From contig NZ_ANBB01000079.1 in the NCBI RefSeq assembly GCF_000341105.1, forward strand, positions 1 through 42,070: 42,070 bases of DNA, in the 5' to 3' direction. A model generated the notes under the pieces. The model worked only from the letters and a program-made list of their open reading frames with translations. It ran no database searches and was not told where the DNA came from. Positions 32,396 to 41,229 of this stretch are shown one piece after another (positions within the stretch are counted from its first letter, which is position 1; the number at the start of each line of letters is the position of its first letter). A program made the position numbers and the translations under genes. The DNA comes from Nocardiopsis potens DSM 45234. Lineage in GTDB: Bacteria; Actinomycetota; Actinomycetes; Streptosporangiales; Streptosporangiaceae.

Positions 32396-33460
32396 GTGAC
32401 ACCGACCGCCCCGGCCGCACCGGGCGCGCCCCCGCTCGGCGGCGCGCCCGCCTTCGGCGCCGCCGCCCGCTCCCGCCGCCTGGCCGGCCTGGCGGTGCTG
32501 CTCGTCCTGCTCGCGCTCTGCACCGCCGCGAGCGTGCTGATCGGCGGCCGCGCCCTGTCCCCGGCCGAGGTCTGGCAGGCGCTGCTCGCCCCGGACGGCG
32601 GCGAGGCCGACGCCATCGTCTGGGCGCTCCGGCTGCCCCGCACCGGCCTGGGCATCGCCGTCGGCGCCGCGCTGGGCGCGGCCGGGGTGCTGATGCAGAG
32701 CCACACCCGCAACCCGATCGCCGACCCGTCCCTGCTCGGCGTCGCGTACGGGGCCGCGCTCGGCGTGGTGCTGGGCGTCTTCCTGTTCGGCATGACCGAC
32801 CTCACCTCCTACATCTGGCTCGCCATCGCCGGCGCGGTGATCGCCGCCGCGGTGGTGTTCGCGGTCGCCTCCGGCGGCTCCGGCGGCCCGACCCCGGTCA
32901 CCCTGGTGCTGGCCGGGGCCGCGATGTCCGCCCTGCTCGCCGGGGTGACCTCGGCGATCGTCCTGCTCGACCAGGCCAGCCTGGAGGTGTACCGGTTCTG
33001 GCGGATCGGCGCGCTGGGCGGCCGGCCGGTGGAGGTGCTCTGGCAGGTGCTGCCGTTCATCGCCGCCGGGCTGGTGCTGGCCGCGGCCAACGCCCCGGGG
33101 CTGAACGCGCTCGCCCTCGGCGACGACGTGGCCACCGCCCTGGGCCGGCGGGTGCGCCGGGTCCGCGCCCTCGGCGTCACCGGCATCGCCCTGCTCACCG
33201 GGGCCGCGGTGGCCGCCGCCGGGCCGATCGGCTTCGTCGGGCTGGCCGCACCGCACCTGGCCCGCGCGCTCGCCGGGCACGACCACCGGTGGACCGTGCC
33301 CTACGCCGCGCTCTCCGGCGCCTGCCTCATCCTGGTGGCCGACGTCATCGGGCGGGTGGTCCGCGGCACCGGCGAGGTGGAGGTCGGCATCGTGCTGGCC
33401 GTGCTCGGCGGCCCGTTCTTCATCGCGCTGATCCGCCGAGGCCGGCAGGTCGCCGCCTGA
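32396..33460 (+). CDS. Iron-siderophore ABC transporter permease, FecCD type (first)
   Basis: A 354-residue membrane protein with about nine to ten hydrophobic segments. RLPRTGLGIAVGAALGAAGV, LMQSHTRNPIADPSLLGVAY and GPIGFVGLAAPHLARALAGH are the usual BtuC/FecD motifs; GTGEVEVGIVLAVLGGPFF is the typical C-terminal segment. GTG start at 32396 after AGAGGAG. It forms the channel with the next permease. Confidence 0.9.
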   Translation: MTPTAPAAPGAPPLGGAPAFGAAARSRRLAGLAVLLVLLALCTAASVLIGGRALSPAEVWQALLAPDGGEADAIVWALRLPRTGLGIAVGAALGAAGVLMQSHTRNPIADPSLLGVAYGAALGVVLGVFLFGMTDLTSYIWLAIAGAVIAAAVVFAVASGGSGGPTPVTLVLAGAAMSALLAGVTSAIVLLDQASLEVYRFWRIGALGGRPVEVLWQVLPFIAAGLVLAAANAPGLNALALGDDVATALGRRVRRVRALGVTGIALLTGAAVAAAGPIGFVGLAAPHLARALAGHDHRWTVPYAALSGACLILVADVIGRVVRGTGEVEVGIVLAVLGGPFFIALIRRGRQVAA

Positions 33461-33632
33461 TGCCCCCGCCGAACCGCAGGACCGAGCGCGGACCGGGGCC
33501 CGCGCCGTTCGCGGCCGGGCGCGGCCGCGGAGGCCGCCCCGCAGGGCGCGGAGCACCGGCCGGCGGCACGCCCGCCCTCGCCTCCTCCCCCTCCCCCGCC
33601 CGCCCGACCGAACCCGGAGGACCGACCGCCCC

Positions 33633-34733
33633 ATGACGCCCCGCTCCGCCGCCGCAGAGAGCGGCGACTACGCCCCGCCCGGCCGCAGGGTGCTGCGGCT
33701 CGGCCCCGCCTCGTGGGCCTGGCGGCCGCGCGCGGCCGCGGTGTCCGTGCTGGCCGCGGCGGTACTGCTGGCGCTGTTCGCCCGCGCCCTGGTCGCCTTC
33801 GACGACTACCCGATGGGGATCGCCGAGGTGGTCCGGGTGCTGCTCGGCGGGGGCGACGACGGGCAGCGCTTCATCGTGTTCGAGCTGCGCATGCCGCGTG
33901 CCCTGACCGGCGCGCTGGTCGGCGCGGCGCTCGGGCTCTCCGGCGCGCTGCTCCAGGGCATCGCGCGCAACCCGCTGGCCAGCCCGGACACCCTGGGCAT
34001 CGGCTGGGGCGCCTCGGTGGGGGCGGTCGCGGTGATCGTGGTCGGCGGCAGCGCCGGCGGGGTCAGCGGGGCCGCCGCGCAGTTCGGCGTCCCGGCGGGC
34101 GCGGTGGCCGGCGGCCTGGCCGCCGCGTTCGCCGTCTTCGCCCTGGCCTGGCGGGCCGGGGTGCAGAGCGGCCGGCTGCTGCTCATCGGCATCGCCGTCT
34201 CCCTGGTCTGCTCCAACCTGGTCTACTGGGCGATGACCTGGAGCGACGTCCAGGACGCCGCCCGCGCGCAGACCTGGGTCACCGGCAGCCTGCACGCCGC
34301 CGACTGGGAGCGGGTCGGCGCCGCCGCGGTCGCGCTGGCGGTGCTGCTGCCGACCGCGCTGATCGCGGCGCGCACCGTGGGCGCGCTCGGGCTGGGCGAC
34401 GACACCGCCCTGGGCCTCGGGGTGCGGGTGGACCGCGTCCGCGCCGGCCTGCTGTTCTGCGCCGCCCTGCTGGTCTGCGCGGCCACCGCGGCGGCCGGGC
34501 CGATCAACTTCGTCGCGCTGGCCGCGCCGCAGATCGCGCTCCGGATGTGCCGCTCCCCCGAGCCCCCGGTGCTGGCCTCGGCGCTGCTCGGCGGGGCGCT
34601 CACCCTCGGCGCCGACCAGCTGGCCGCCGGGCTGTTCCCGATCCAGCTTCCGGTGGGCGTCTTCACCGCGGTGCTCGGCGCCCCGTTCCTCATGTACCTC
34701 ATCATCGTCCGGCACCGGGAGGCCCGCCTGTGA
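33633..34733 (+). CDS. Iron-siderophore ABC transporter permease, FecCD type (second)
   Basis: A 366-residue homologue of the previous gene. RMPRALTGALVGAALGLSGA, LLQGIARNPLASPDTLGIGW and GPINFVALAAPQIALRMC are the family motifs, and LPVGVFTAVLGAPFLMYLI ends the domain. A 172 bp gap, very GC-rich and without a gene, separates it from the first permease; GGAGGACCG precedes its ATG. Its stop overlaps the ATPase start. Confidence 0.9.
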   Translation: MTPRSAAAESGDYAPPGRRVLRLGPASWAWRPRAAAVSVLAAAVLLALFARALVAFDDYPMGIAEVVRVLLGGGDDGQRFIVFELRMPRALTGALVGAALGLSGALLQGIARNPLASPDTLGIGWGASVGAVAVIVVGGSAGGVSGAAAQFGVPAGAVAGGLAAAFAVFALAWRAGVQSGRLLLIGIAVSLVCSNLVYWAMTWSDVQDAARAQTWVTGSLHAADWERVGAAAVALAVLLPTALIAARTVGALGLGDDTALGLGVRVDRVRAGLLFCAALLVCAATAAAGPINFVALAAPQIALRMCRSPEPPVLASALLGGALTLGADQLAAGLFPIQLPVGVFTAVLGAPFLMYLIIVRHREARL

Positions 34734-35566
34734 CGTCCGCCGATCCCTCCACCCCGGCTCCGGCCGAGGGCGCCCGGCTCCGCGCCGAGCGGGCCACCCT
34801 CGGCTACGGCGACGCGGTCATCGCGCGCGACCTCGACTTCGCCCTCGCCGACGGCGCGGTGACCGCCGTCATCGGGCCCAACGGCTGCGGCAAGTCCACC
34901 CTGCTGCGCGCGCTCGGCCGACTGCTGCGGCCGAGCTCCGGGCAGGTGCTCCTGGACGGCCGGCCGGTCGGCTCGCTGCCCCCGCGCGAGGTGGCGCAGA
35001 CCGTCGCGGTGCTCCCCCAGGCGCCGCAGGCCCCGCCCGGGCTGACAGTGGCCGACCTGGTGTCGCGCGGCCGCCACCCGCACCAGAGCTGGTACCGCCG
35101 CTGGTCCGCCGAGGACGCCGCGGCCATCGCCGACGCGCTGCGGATGACCGGCATGCTGGAGCTGGCCGAGCGCCCGCTGGAGCGGCTCTCCGGCGGCCAG
35201 CGGCAGCGCGCCTGGATCTCCATGGCGCTGGCGCAGGGCACCGACCTGCTGCTGCTCGACGAGCCCACCACCTACCTCGACCTGGCCCACCAGGTCGAGG
35301 TGCTGGAGCTGGTCCGCGAACTCAACACCGAGCACGGCCGCACCGTGCTGATGGTGCTGCACGACCTCAACCTCGCGGCGCGCTACAGCGACCTGATGGT
35401 CGCGATGCGCGCCGGGGAGATCCGCGCCTGCGGCCCGCCGGCCGAGGTGCTCACCCCCGAACTGGTCGCCGGCGTCTTCGGGCTGGACTCCCGGATCGTC
35501 CCCGACCCGGTCACCGGCGGCCCACTGGTCGTCCCGGTCGGCGTCCTCTCCCCCGACCGGACGTGA
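34730..35566 (+). CDS. Iron-siderophore ABC transporter ATP-binding protein
   Basis: A 278-residue FepC/FecE-type ATPase. Walker A GPNGCGKST, Q-loop VAVLPQAPQAPPGLTVADLV, RGRHPHQSWYRRWS (typical of siderophore ATPases), signature LSGGQRQRAWISMALAQ, Walker B LLLLDEPTTYLD and H-loop VLHDLNLAARYSD are present. GTG 34730 overlaps the permease stop (GTGA). Last gene of the operon; a terminator follows at 35624. Confidence 0.92.
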   Translation: MTSADPSTPAPAEGARLRAERATLGYGDAVIARDLDFALADGAVTAVIGPNGCGKSTLLRALGRLLRPSSGQVLLDGRPVGSLPPREVAQTVAVLPQAPQAPPGLTVADLVSRGRHPHQSWYRRWSAEDAAAIADALRMTGMLELAERPLERLSGGQRQRAWISMALAQGTDLLLLDEPTTYLDLAHQVEVLELVRELNTEHGRTVLMVLHDLNLAARYSDLMVAMRAGEIRACGPPAEVLTPELVAGVFGLDSRIVPDPVTGGPLVVPVGVLSPDRT

Positions 35567-35623
35567 CCCCCGGCCCCGGCCGGGCCCGCTCCCCGCGGCG
35601 CCCGGCCGGAAATGCACGCAAAA

Positions 35624-35656
35624 CGAAAGGCCCTCCCGTTTCGAGAGGGCCTTTCG
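35624..35656. terminator. Bidirectional rho-independent terminator
   Basis: CGAAAGGCCCTC (35624-35635) and GAGGGCCTTTCG (35645-35656): a perfect 12 bp stem with a 9-base loop. On the minus strand it is followed by TTTTGCG, so it is a good terminator for the tRNA gene; on the plus strand it ends the iron-transport operon. Confidence 0.85.
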
Positions 35657-35663
35657 CCTACTG

Positions 35664-35736
35664 CTCCCGCGATTGGACTCGAACCAATAACCTGCCGGTT
35701 AACAGCCGGCTGCTCTGCCGATTGAGCTACGCGGGA
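35664..35736 (-). tRNA. tRNA-Asn (anticodon GTT)
   Basis: The minus strand folds as a 73-base tRNA. Acceptor arms are TCCCGCG and CGCGGGA with discriminator G; the D-arm is AGCTCAATCGGCAGAGC; the anticodon arm CCGGCTGTTAACCGG has GTT in the loop; the T-arm contains GGTTCGAGTCC. The CCA end is not encoded. Possible -10 hexamers (TAGAGT or TAATAC on the minus strand) lie near 35780-35790. A terminator follows at 35624-35656. Confidence 0.97.
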
Positions 35737-35912
35737 TGGTGTTCCCTGCCGCTTCGGGGGGCGTCCCCCTCGGCGACAGGTATTACTCTAGCGCACCCCG
35801 GAGCGTGCTCGTGACACCTTTTCGGGAGGCACCGGGCGCCCGCCTCACCGTCGGCGCACCGCCCGGCGGGTAACGTCGGACACGACAGCGGTACCGACGC
35901 CAAGGGGGACGC

Positions 35913-36224
35913 ATGCGCTATCGGATCACCTTCATCGCCGGCCTGGCGATCGGCTACGTCCTCGGGGCCAAGGCCGGCCGGGGCCGCTACGAGCAGATCG
36001 CGGGCACCGCCCGGAAGATCGTGCGCAACCCCGCGGTGCAGGACGCGGCGAACGCCGTCGGCTCCCAGGTGGCCGGCGCGGGCCGGGCGGTCTACGGCAA
36101 GGTGGAGGAGCGGCTCCCGGTCACCTCGGTCAAGGACTTCCTCGCCCGCCCCACCCAGGAGGAGAGCGAGCACCTGGACCAGGAGGGCGCGGCGGCCGTC
36201 CCGCCCCAGGACTCCCGGATCTAG
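35913..36224 (+). CDS. YtxH-like small membrane-anchored protein
   Basis: A 103-residue protein. MRYRITFIAGLAIGYVLGAK (1-20) is a short membrane anchor with the Gly-rich AGLAIGYVLGAKAGRGRYE pattern common to small actinobacterial YtxH-like proteins. The rest is an amphipathic, Ala-rich helical region ending in an acidic tail. Ribosome binding site AGGGGGA precedes the ATG. Function is unknown; such proteins are widespread housekeeping-region genes. Confidence 0.8.
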   Translation: MRYRITFIAGLAIGYVLGAKAGRGRYEQIAGTARKIVRNPAVQDAANAVGSQVAGAGRAVYGKVEERLPVTSVKDFLARPTQEESEHLDQEGAAAVPPQDSRI

Positions 36225-36461
36225 CCCCGGCCGCCCTGCGCCGCCCGCCCGCTCGGTGGGCGGCCGGCGCCGAGCGAGCGGGGCGCGGCCGAACCGCTCG
36301 GCCCCGCCGCCGGCCCGGGGACGGCGGCGTCCCGCCTCTTCCGGAGCGCCCGGCCGGGCCGGCGGGCCCGGCGGTCGGCGCCGCCGGGGCGGACCCGGTC
36401 CCCGGCCGCAGGCGGAGGCCCGGCCCTCCTCCGGTCCGCTTCGGGGTTCTAGAGTGGCTCC

Positions 36462-36947
36462 ATGAGCCGTTTCCGCCGTACCTCCCTTCCCCCAGAGGTC
36501 CGATCCGGCCTGCGGCTGGAACGGGGGGAGCGGGTACTCGCCCACGCCGCCGGGGACGGCGGCGTGCTCGTCGCCACGACCGGCGCGCTGCACCTGCCCG
36601 GCGGGCACCGGGTGCCCTGGGAGCGGATCGACCGCGCCCGCTGGGACGACGAGGGGCTCCGGTTCACCGAAGAGGGCTCCGGGGAGCACGTCTTCCCGGT
36701 GGCCGAGCCGGGGCGCCTGCCCGAGGTGGTCCACGAGCGGGTCACCTCGACCATCGTGGCCGGCCGGCACGTGCCGCTGCCCGGGGCCGGCGGCGCCGGG
36801 TTCCGGCTGGTGGCCCGGCGGCCCCCGGGCGGATCCCGGATCGACTGGCGGATCCACCTGGACGAGGGCGTCGACCCCGGCGATCCCCGGGTCCGCGCCG
36901 AGGCCGAGCGCGCACTGGCCCTGATCCGCGAGCAGACCGGGATCTGA
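36462..36947 (+). CDS. Conserved hypothetical actinobacterial protein
   Basis: A 161-residue soluble protein, MSRFRRTSLPPEVRSGLRLE at the start. The middle (LAHAAGDGGVLVATTGALHL, VPWERIDRARWDDEGLRFTE) alternates beta-strands as in PH-like small domains, though I cannot assign a family. VVHERVTSTIVAGRHVPL lies in the middle of the protein. A TAGAGT hexamer at 36450-36455 ends seven bases before the ATG and no ribosome binding site is seen, so the mRNA may be leaderless. Function unknown. Confidence 0.75.
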   Translation: MSRFRRTSLPPEVRSGLRLERGERVLAHAAGDGGVLVATTGALHLPGGHRVPWERIDRARWDDEGLRFTEEGSGEHVFPVAEPGRLPEVVHERVTSTIVAGRHVPLPGAGGAGFRLVARRPPGGSRIDWRIHLDEGVDPGDPRVRAEAERALALIREQTGI

Positions 36948-37197
36948 CCGCGGCGCATGAGACCTCCCGCCCCGCCGATCCCGTTCGGCCCGCGGCCGAA
37001 GCCGGACGATTCGCTGTTTTCCACCGCCCCTGGGGACAATCCGTGTTCAAGTACCTCTACCGTGGTGACCGAGCCGGTCCTTGTCCGCACTCCCGCCGGC
37101 AGTGGACCCCGCGGCCGTACGGCCCCTGAGAGAATCTCGGCCTGTGGGCGCTGACGACCGGCACCGCAGGCCACGAAGCGTCGACGACAGGAGAACC

Positions 37198-38022
37198 ATG
37201 GGGTCCCCTAACCCGCCTGTTCCTCCCCCCGGCCCCTCCGACCCCTACCGCGGCGCCCCCACCGGGGGCTCCGCACCCGGCCCGGGGGCGCCCGGCGCTC
37301 AGGGAGCGCCCGGCACCCCGCCGCCCGGCGGACCCCCCGTGCCCGGGGCGCCGGGCCCGGCTGGCATGCCGCCGAACCGGCCCACCCCTCCGGGCGGCCT
37401 CGGTGGTCCCGCGGGCGGCCCGGCGGGCCCCGGTGCCCCGAGCGGTCCCGGCGGCCCGGTCGGCCCCGGCGGTCCGAAGCAGCCCTGGCCCCCGTCCGGG
37501 GCGCCGTCCCCCTCCCCGTCCTCCTCAGGCTCCGGCGGCAAGCGGCCCACCGGCCTGATCATCACGCTCGTGGTGGTGCTCGTCCTCGCCCTCGGCGGGG
37601 CCGGCGCCTCGGTCTGGCTCTACCTGGGCAAGACCAGCGCCGAAGAGTCGCTCGCGGCCTCCGAGGACGACGCCGCGGGCCTCCGCGAGCAGCTCGGCAT
37701 CACCGAGGACGAGCAGGCCGCCCAGGAGCAGGAGGCCCAGGACGCCTACGAGTCCGCCGACCTGCCCGGCCTGCTCAACGAGGTGGAGACCCTCAGCGAC
37801 GACCTGGACGGCTCGATGAAGGACTTCGCCGAGGCCTCCACCGACGAGGGCGCCAGCGTGGAGCAGATCGAGACGCTCTTCGCCGACATGTACGACTGCA
37901 TGGGCGCCCGCGAGGAGTACAACATGAGCGCCGCCGAGCACTCCGCGCTGCTCAGCGACGACCTCCCGGAGTACCTCTCGGAGAGCGAGTACCCCTGCGG
38001 CCGCGACTTCTGGGGCGTGTGA
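37198..38022 (+). CDS. Pro/Gly-rich single-pass membrane protein with acidic outer domain
   Basis: A 274-residue protein. Residues 1-115 are almost only Pro, Gly, Ala and Ser (collagen-like PGAP/GGPAGP repeats). A single membrane helix follows at about 119-143 (GLIITLVVVLVLALGGAGAS), then an acidic, Gln/Glu/Asp-rich helical domain with two Cys (MYDCMGAREE and YPCGRDFWGV). The proline-rich part should be cytoplasmic and the acidic part outside. ATG 37198 follows AGGAGAACC. Function unknown; similar architectures occur among actinobacterial envelope proteins. A clear terminator follows. Confidence 0.8.
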   Translation: MGSPNPPVPPPGPSDPYRGAPTGGSAPGPGAPGAQGAPGTPPPGGPPVPGAPGPAGMPPNRPTPPGGLGGPAGGPAGPGAPSGPGGPVGPGGPKQPWPPSGAPSPSPSSSGSGGKRPTGLIITLVVVLVLALGGAGASVWLYLGKTSAEESLAASEDDAAGLREQLGITEDEQAAQEQEAQDAYESADLPGLLNEVETLSDDLDGSMKDFAEASTDEGASVEQIETLFADMYDCMGAREEYNMSAAEHSALLSDDLPEYLSESEYPCGRDFWGV

Positions 38023-38046
38023 CCCGCCCCCGCGATCGGTCCGACG

Positions 38047-38078
38047 GAAGGGGCTCCTGCGTTCAGGGGCCCCTTCCC
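38047..38078 (+). terminator. Rho-independent-type terminator
   Basis: GGAAGGGGCTCCTG (38047-38060), loop CGTT, CAGGGGCCCCTTCC (38065-38078): a 14 bp stem with one wobble pair, followed by a CTGTTCTCC pyrimidine tail, 25 bases after the stop. Confidence 0.75.
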
Positions 38079-38216
38079 TGTTCTCCCCCCTTCTCCCCCG
38101 CCCGGCGCCGAGCGGCCCGCCGGCCGCGGCCCCGCCCCGGCCCGCGACTACGGTTCCGCGAAGCGCACCGGACCACCGCGCGGCAGCCCGGGGCGGGGTC
38201 CCCCGGAGGGCGGCGG

Positions 38217-41120
38217 TCAGTTCCGGGGGCGCGGGCCGGGCGGCAGGCCGGCGGCGAGGGCCTCGGCCAGGTGGACGGCGGTGCGGCCGGTCTCCTGGAC
38301 GATCTGGGTGCGGCAGCTGAAGCCGTCCGCGATCACCAGGTCGCCGGGGCCGGCCGCGCGCACCGCCGGGAGCAGCACCCGCTCGCCGATCGCCCGGGAC
38401 ACCTCGTAGTGCCCGTCCTCGAAGCCGAAGTTCCCGGCCAGGCCGCAGCAGCCCGAGTCCGGCAGGTCCACCTCGATCCCGGCCCGCTCCATCAGCTCCC
38501 GGTCGGCGTCGAAGCCGAGCACCGCGTGCTGGTGGCAGTGGACCTGCCCGACCGCGCGGGCCCGCACCCGGGGCGGCTCCCAGTCCGGGGCGTGCTCGCG
38601 GAGGAAGCCGGCCAGGGTGTGCACCGCGGCGGCGGTGCGCTCGCTCTCCTCCCCCGGCACCAGCTCCACCAGGTCCGACTTGAGCGCCGCGGTGCAGCTC
38701 GGCTCCGCGCCCACCACCGGCAGCCCGGCCGCGGTCAGCGGCGCCAGCGCGCGCAGGGCACGCCGCGCCACCGCGCGCGCCACCCCCAGCTGGCCGGTGG
38801 AGACCCAGGTCAGGCCGCAGCAGACCGGCCCCTTGGGCAGCACCACCCGGAACCCGGCGTCCTCCAGCACCCGCACCGCCGAGACCAGCACCCCCGGCTG
38901 CATCCAGTCGCCGAAGGTGTCCGGCCACAGCACCACCTCCCCCCGGTGGCCGGGGGCCGGCGGGTGCCGCCGGAACCAGCGCCGGAACGTGGTCCGGGAG
39001 AACTCCGGCAGCGACCGCTCCGCGGCGATCCCGGCGAGCCGCTTGACCGCGCCGGCCACCGGCGCCGCCCGCCCGATCCGGTTCACCTCCGCCGGGGCCA
39101 GGCCGGCCAGCCGCGCCCACACCGGCAGCCACCCCATCGAGTAGTGCGAGGCCGGGCGCACCCGCCCCTTGTAGTGGTGGTGCAGGAACTCCGCCTTGTA
39201 GGCCGCCATGTCCACGTCGACCGGGCAGTCGCTGAGGCAGCCCTTGCAGGACAGGCAGAGGTCGAGGCCGTCGCGGACCTCCTCGGAGCGCCACCCGTCG
39301 GTGATCACCTCTCCGTTGAGCATCTCGAACAGCAGCCGGGCCCGCCCCCGGGTGGAGTGCTTCTCCTCCCCGGTGGCCATGTAGCTGGGGCACATCACGC
39401 CGGGGCCGGAGTGCCGGCGGCACTTGCCCACGCCCGAGCAGCGGCGCAGCGCCTTGGCGAAGTCGCCGCGGTCCGCGCCGTGCGCGAGCACGGTCAGCGG
39501 GGGCCGCCCGGAGGCGGCGACGCGCAGGTCTGCGTCGAGCGGCCGGGGGTGCACCACCGCGCCCGGGTTCATCAGCCCGCGCGGGTCCCACACCGCCTTG
39601 AACGCCTCGAACGCCCGGATCAGCTCCGGCCGGTACATCCGGGGCAGCAGCTCCGAGCGGGCCTGGCCGTCGCCGTGCTCGCCGGAGACCGACCCGCCGT
39701 GCTCGGCCACCAGGTCGGCGGCGTCCTCCAGGAACGCGCGGTACCCGCGCCGCCCCTCGGCCGTGCCCAGCTCGAAGTCGATCCGCACGTGCAGGCAGCC
39801 CTCGCCGAAGTGGCCGTAGGCCACGCCGTCCCGGCCGTGCCGGTCCAGCAGCCGGTCGAAGCCGCGCAGGTAGGAGCCGAGCCGCTCGGGCGGGACCGCG
39901 GCGTCCTCCCAGCCCGACCAGGCCTCCCGGCCGTCCGCGGTGCGCGAGGTCAGCCCGGCGCCCTCCTCCCGGATCCGCCACAGCGCCCGGGTGTGCGCCG
40001 GGTCGGTGACCACGGCCGAACCGGTCGGCCGGGCCCCGGCGGACAGCGCGCGCACCATCGCCTCGCCCGCGGCCGCCGCGCCGGCCGGGTCCTCCCCGGC
40101 CACCTCCACCATCAGCCAGGCCCGCCCGTCGGGGAGGGACACCCCGGAGCGGGCCCCGGGCCGGTCCAGCCCGGCCACCAGGCGCTCGTTGAGCCCCTCC
40201 ACGGTGAGCGGGCCGTGCTCCAGCAGCTCGGGCACGGCGTCGGCGGCGGCCGGGGCGTCGGGGTAGCCGAGTACCACCAGCGCCCGCGCCGGCGGCACCG
40301 GGACCAGCCGCACGGTGGCGCCGAGCACCGTCACGCAGCCGCCCTCGGTCCCGGTGAGCGCCCGGGCGACGTGCCCGCCGTGCTCCGGCAGCAGCCGGTC
40401 CAGCCCGTAGCCGGAGACCCGGCGGGAGAGCCGCGGCATGCCGGTGCGCAGGTCGCCCATTGACGCGTCGACCAGGTCGCGCAGGGCCGCGTAGACCCGC
40501 CCCCGGCGGCCGGGGCGGGCCGCCTCCCGGTCGAACTCCTCCCGCGAGGTGCGGCCCACCGTCATCCGGGTGCCGTCGTGCAGCAGCACGTCCAGCTCCT
40601 CGACGTTGTCCGCGGTGGTCCCCCAGGCCACCGAGTGCGAGCCGCAGGCGTTGTTGCCGATCATGCCGCCGAGCGTGCAGCGGCTGTGCGTGGAGGGGTC
40701 GGGGCCGAAGGTCAGGCCGTGCGGGGCGGCCGCGGCGCGCAGCGCGTCCAGCACCACGCCGGGCTGCACCCGGGCGGTGCGCGCGCCGGGGTCGACCTCC
40801 TCGACCGCGGTGAGATACCGGGAGGCGTCGAGGACCAGGCCGGGGCCGATGGAGTTGCCGGCGATGCTGGTGCCGCCCCCGCGCGGGGTGAGCGGCACCC
40901 CGTAGGCGTCGCAGGCGGCGACGGCGGCGATCACGTCGTCGACGGTGCGCGGGAGGACCACGCCCAGCGGGACGTGCCGGTAGTTGGAGGCGTCGGCGGT
41001 GTACAGGGCTCGTGCTCCGGCATCGAAGGCGACCTCGCCGGAGACCTCGGCGCGCAGCGCACGCTCGAAGCCCGCGGTGTCGATGTCGCCGAGTGCCGCT
41101 GGGGTTCGCGGATCGGCCAT
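38217..41120 (-). CDS. FAD/Fe-S D-2-hydroxyacid dehydrogenase-like protein (GlcD-GlcF fusion)
   Basis: A 967-residue fusion. Residues about 45-500 form an FAD-linked oxidase (PLGVVLPRTVDDVIAAVAAC; flavin loop RGGGTSIAGNS at 80-90; C-terminal FAD-oxidase part with AYGHFGEGCLHVRIDFEL). Next come Fe-S motifs (CSGVGKCR..MCPSYMATGE near 560 and CLSCKGCLSDCPVDVDMAAY near 625-645). Two CCG domains follow (CCGLTWVSTGQL near 765 and SGCCGLAGNFGFEDGHYEVS near 890). This is the D-lactate/D-2-hydroxyglutarate dehydrogenase-type architecture; electrons would go to quinone or another acceptor. ATG 41118-41120 was chosen because only the longer frame's unrelated residues precede it. The substrate is unknown; an aryl 2-hydroxy acid is conceivable but unsupported. 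Confidence 0.85.
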   Translation of the reverse strand: MADPRTPAALGDIDTAGFERALRAEVSGEVAFDAGARALYTADASNYRHVPLGVVLPRTVDDVIAAVAACDAYGVPLTPRGGGTSIAGNSIGPGLVLDASRYLTAVEEVDPGARTARVQPGVVLDALRAAAAPHGLTFGPDPSTHSRCTLGGMIGNNACGSHSVAWGTTADNVEELDVLLHDGTRMTVGRTSREEFDREAARPGRRGRVYAALRDLVDASMGDLRTGMPRLSRRVSGYGLDRLLPEHGGHVARALTGTEGGCVTVLGATVRLVPVPPARALVVLGYPDAPAAADAVPELLEHGPLTVEGLNERLVAGLDRPGARSGVSLPDGRAWLMVEVAGEDPAGAAAAGEAMVRALSAGARPTGSAVVTDPAHTRALWRIREEGAGLTSRTADGREAWSGWEDAAVPPERLGSYLRGFDRLLDRHGRDGVAYGHFGEGCLHVRIDFELGTAEGRRGYRAFLEDAADLVAEHGGSVSGEHGDGQARSELLPRMYRPELIRAFEAFKAVWDPRGLMNPGAVVHPRPLDADLRVAASGRPPLTVLAHGADRGDFAKALRRCSGVGKCRRHSGPGVMCPSYMATGEEKHSTRGRARLLFEMLNGEVITDGWRSEEVRDGLDLCLSCKGCLSDCPVDVDMAAYKAEFLHHHYKGRVRPASHYSMGWLPVWARLAGLAPAEVNRIGRAAPVAGAVKRLAGIAAERSLPEFSRTTFRRWFRRHPPAPGHRGEVVLWPDTFGDWMQPGVLVSAVRVLEDAGFRVVLPKGPVCCGLTWVSTGQLGVARAVARRALRALAPLTAAGLPVVGAEPSCTAALKSDLVELVPGEESERTAAAVHTLAGFLREHAPDWEPPRVRARAVGQVHCHQHAVLGFDADRELMERAGIEVDLPDSGCCGLAGNFGFEDGHYEVSRAIGERVLLPAVRAAGPGDLVIADGFSCRTQIVQETGRTAVHLAEALAAGLPPGPRPRN

Positions 41121-41229
41121 GCCCACCAGCGTGGCGCGCCGCCACCGGAGTGACAACCGCGCCCCGCGGTCCGGGCGGCGGCGATCCGACCTGACAGGGG
41201 GTGGCAGGAATCCGCCGCAGACTGGCGGC

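Noticed and set aside
35563-35814. An 83-residue open frame containing RDWTRTNNLPVNSRLLCRLS
   Set aside because: This is the well-known false translation of the tRNA complement; the tRNA-Asn gene explains the sequence.
36240-36264. 7 bp inverted repeat after the YtxH-like gene as a terminator
   Set aside because: Short stem in very GC-rich DNA where such repeats arise by chance; not strong enough to report as a feature.
38019-40463. An 814-residue plus-strand open frame opposite the FAD/Fe-S gene
   Set aside because: Arg/His/Gly/Val-rich shadow of the dehydrogenase gene, which has intact flavin and Fe-S motifs on the other strand.
38217-41120. FAD/Fe-S protein as the missing 4-hydroxymandelate dehydrogenase
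   Set aside because: It lies 12 kb beyond pobA with its own control region and no GTTCG-type operator; nothing but general enzyme class supports the idea.
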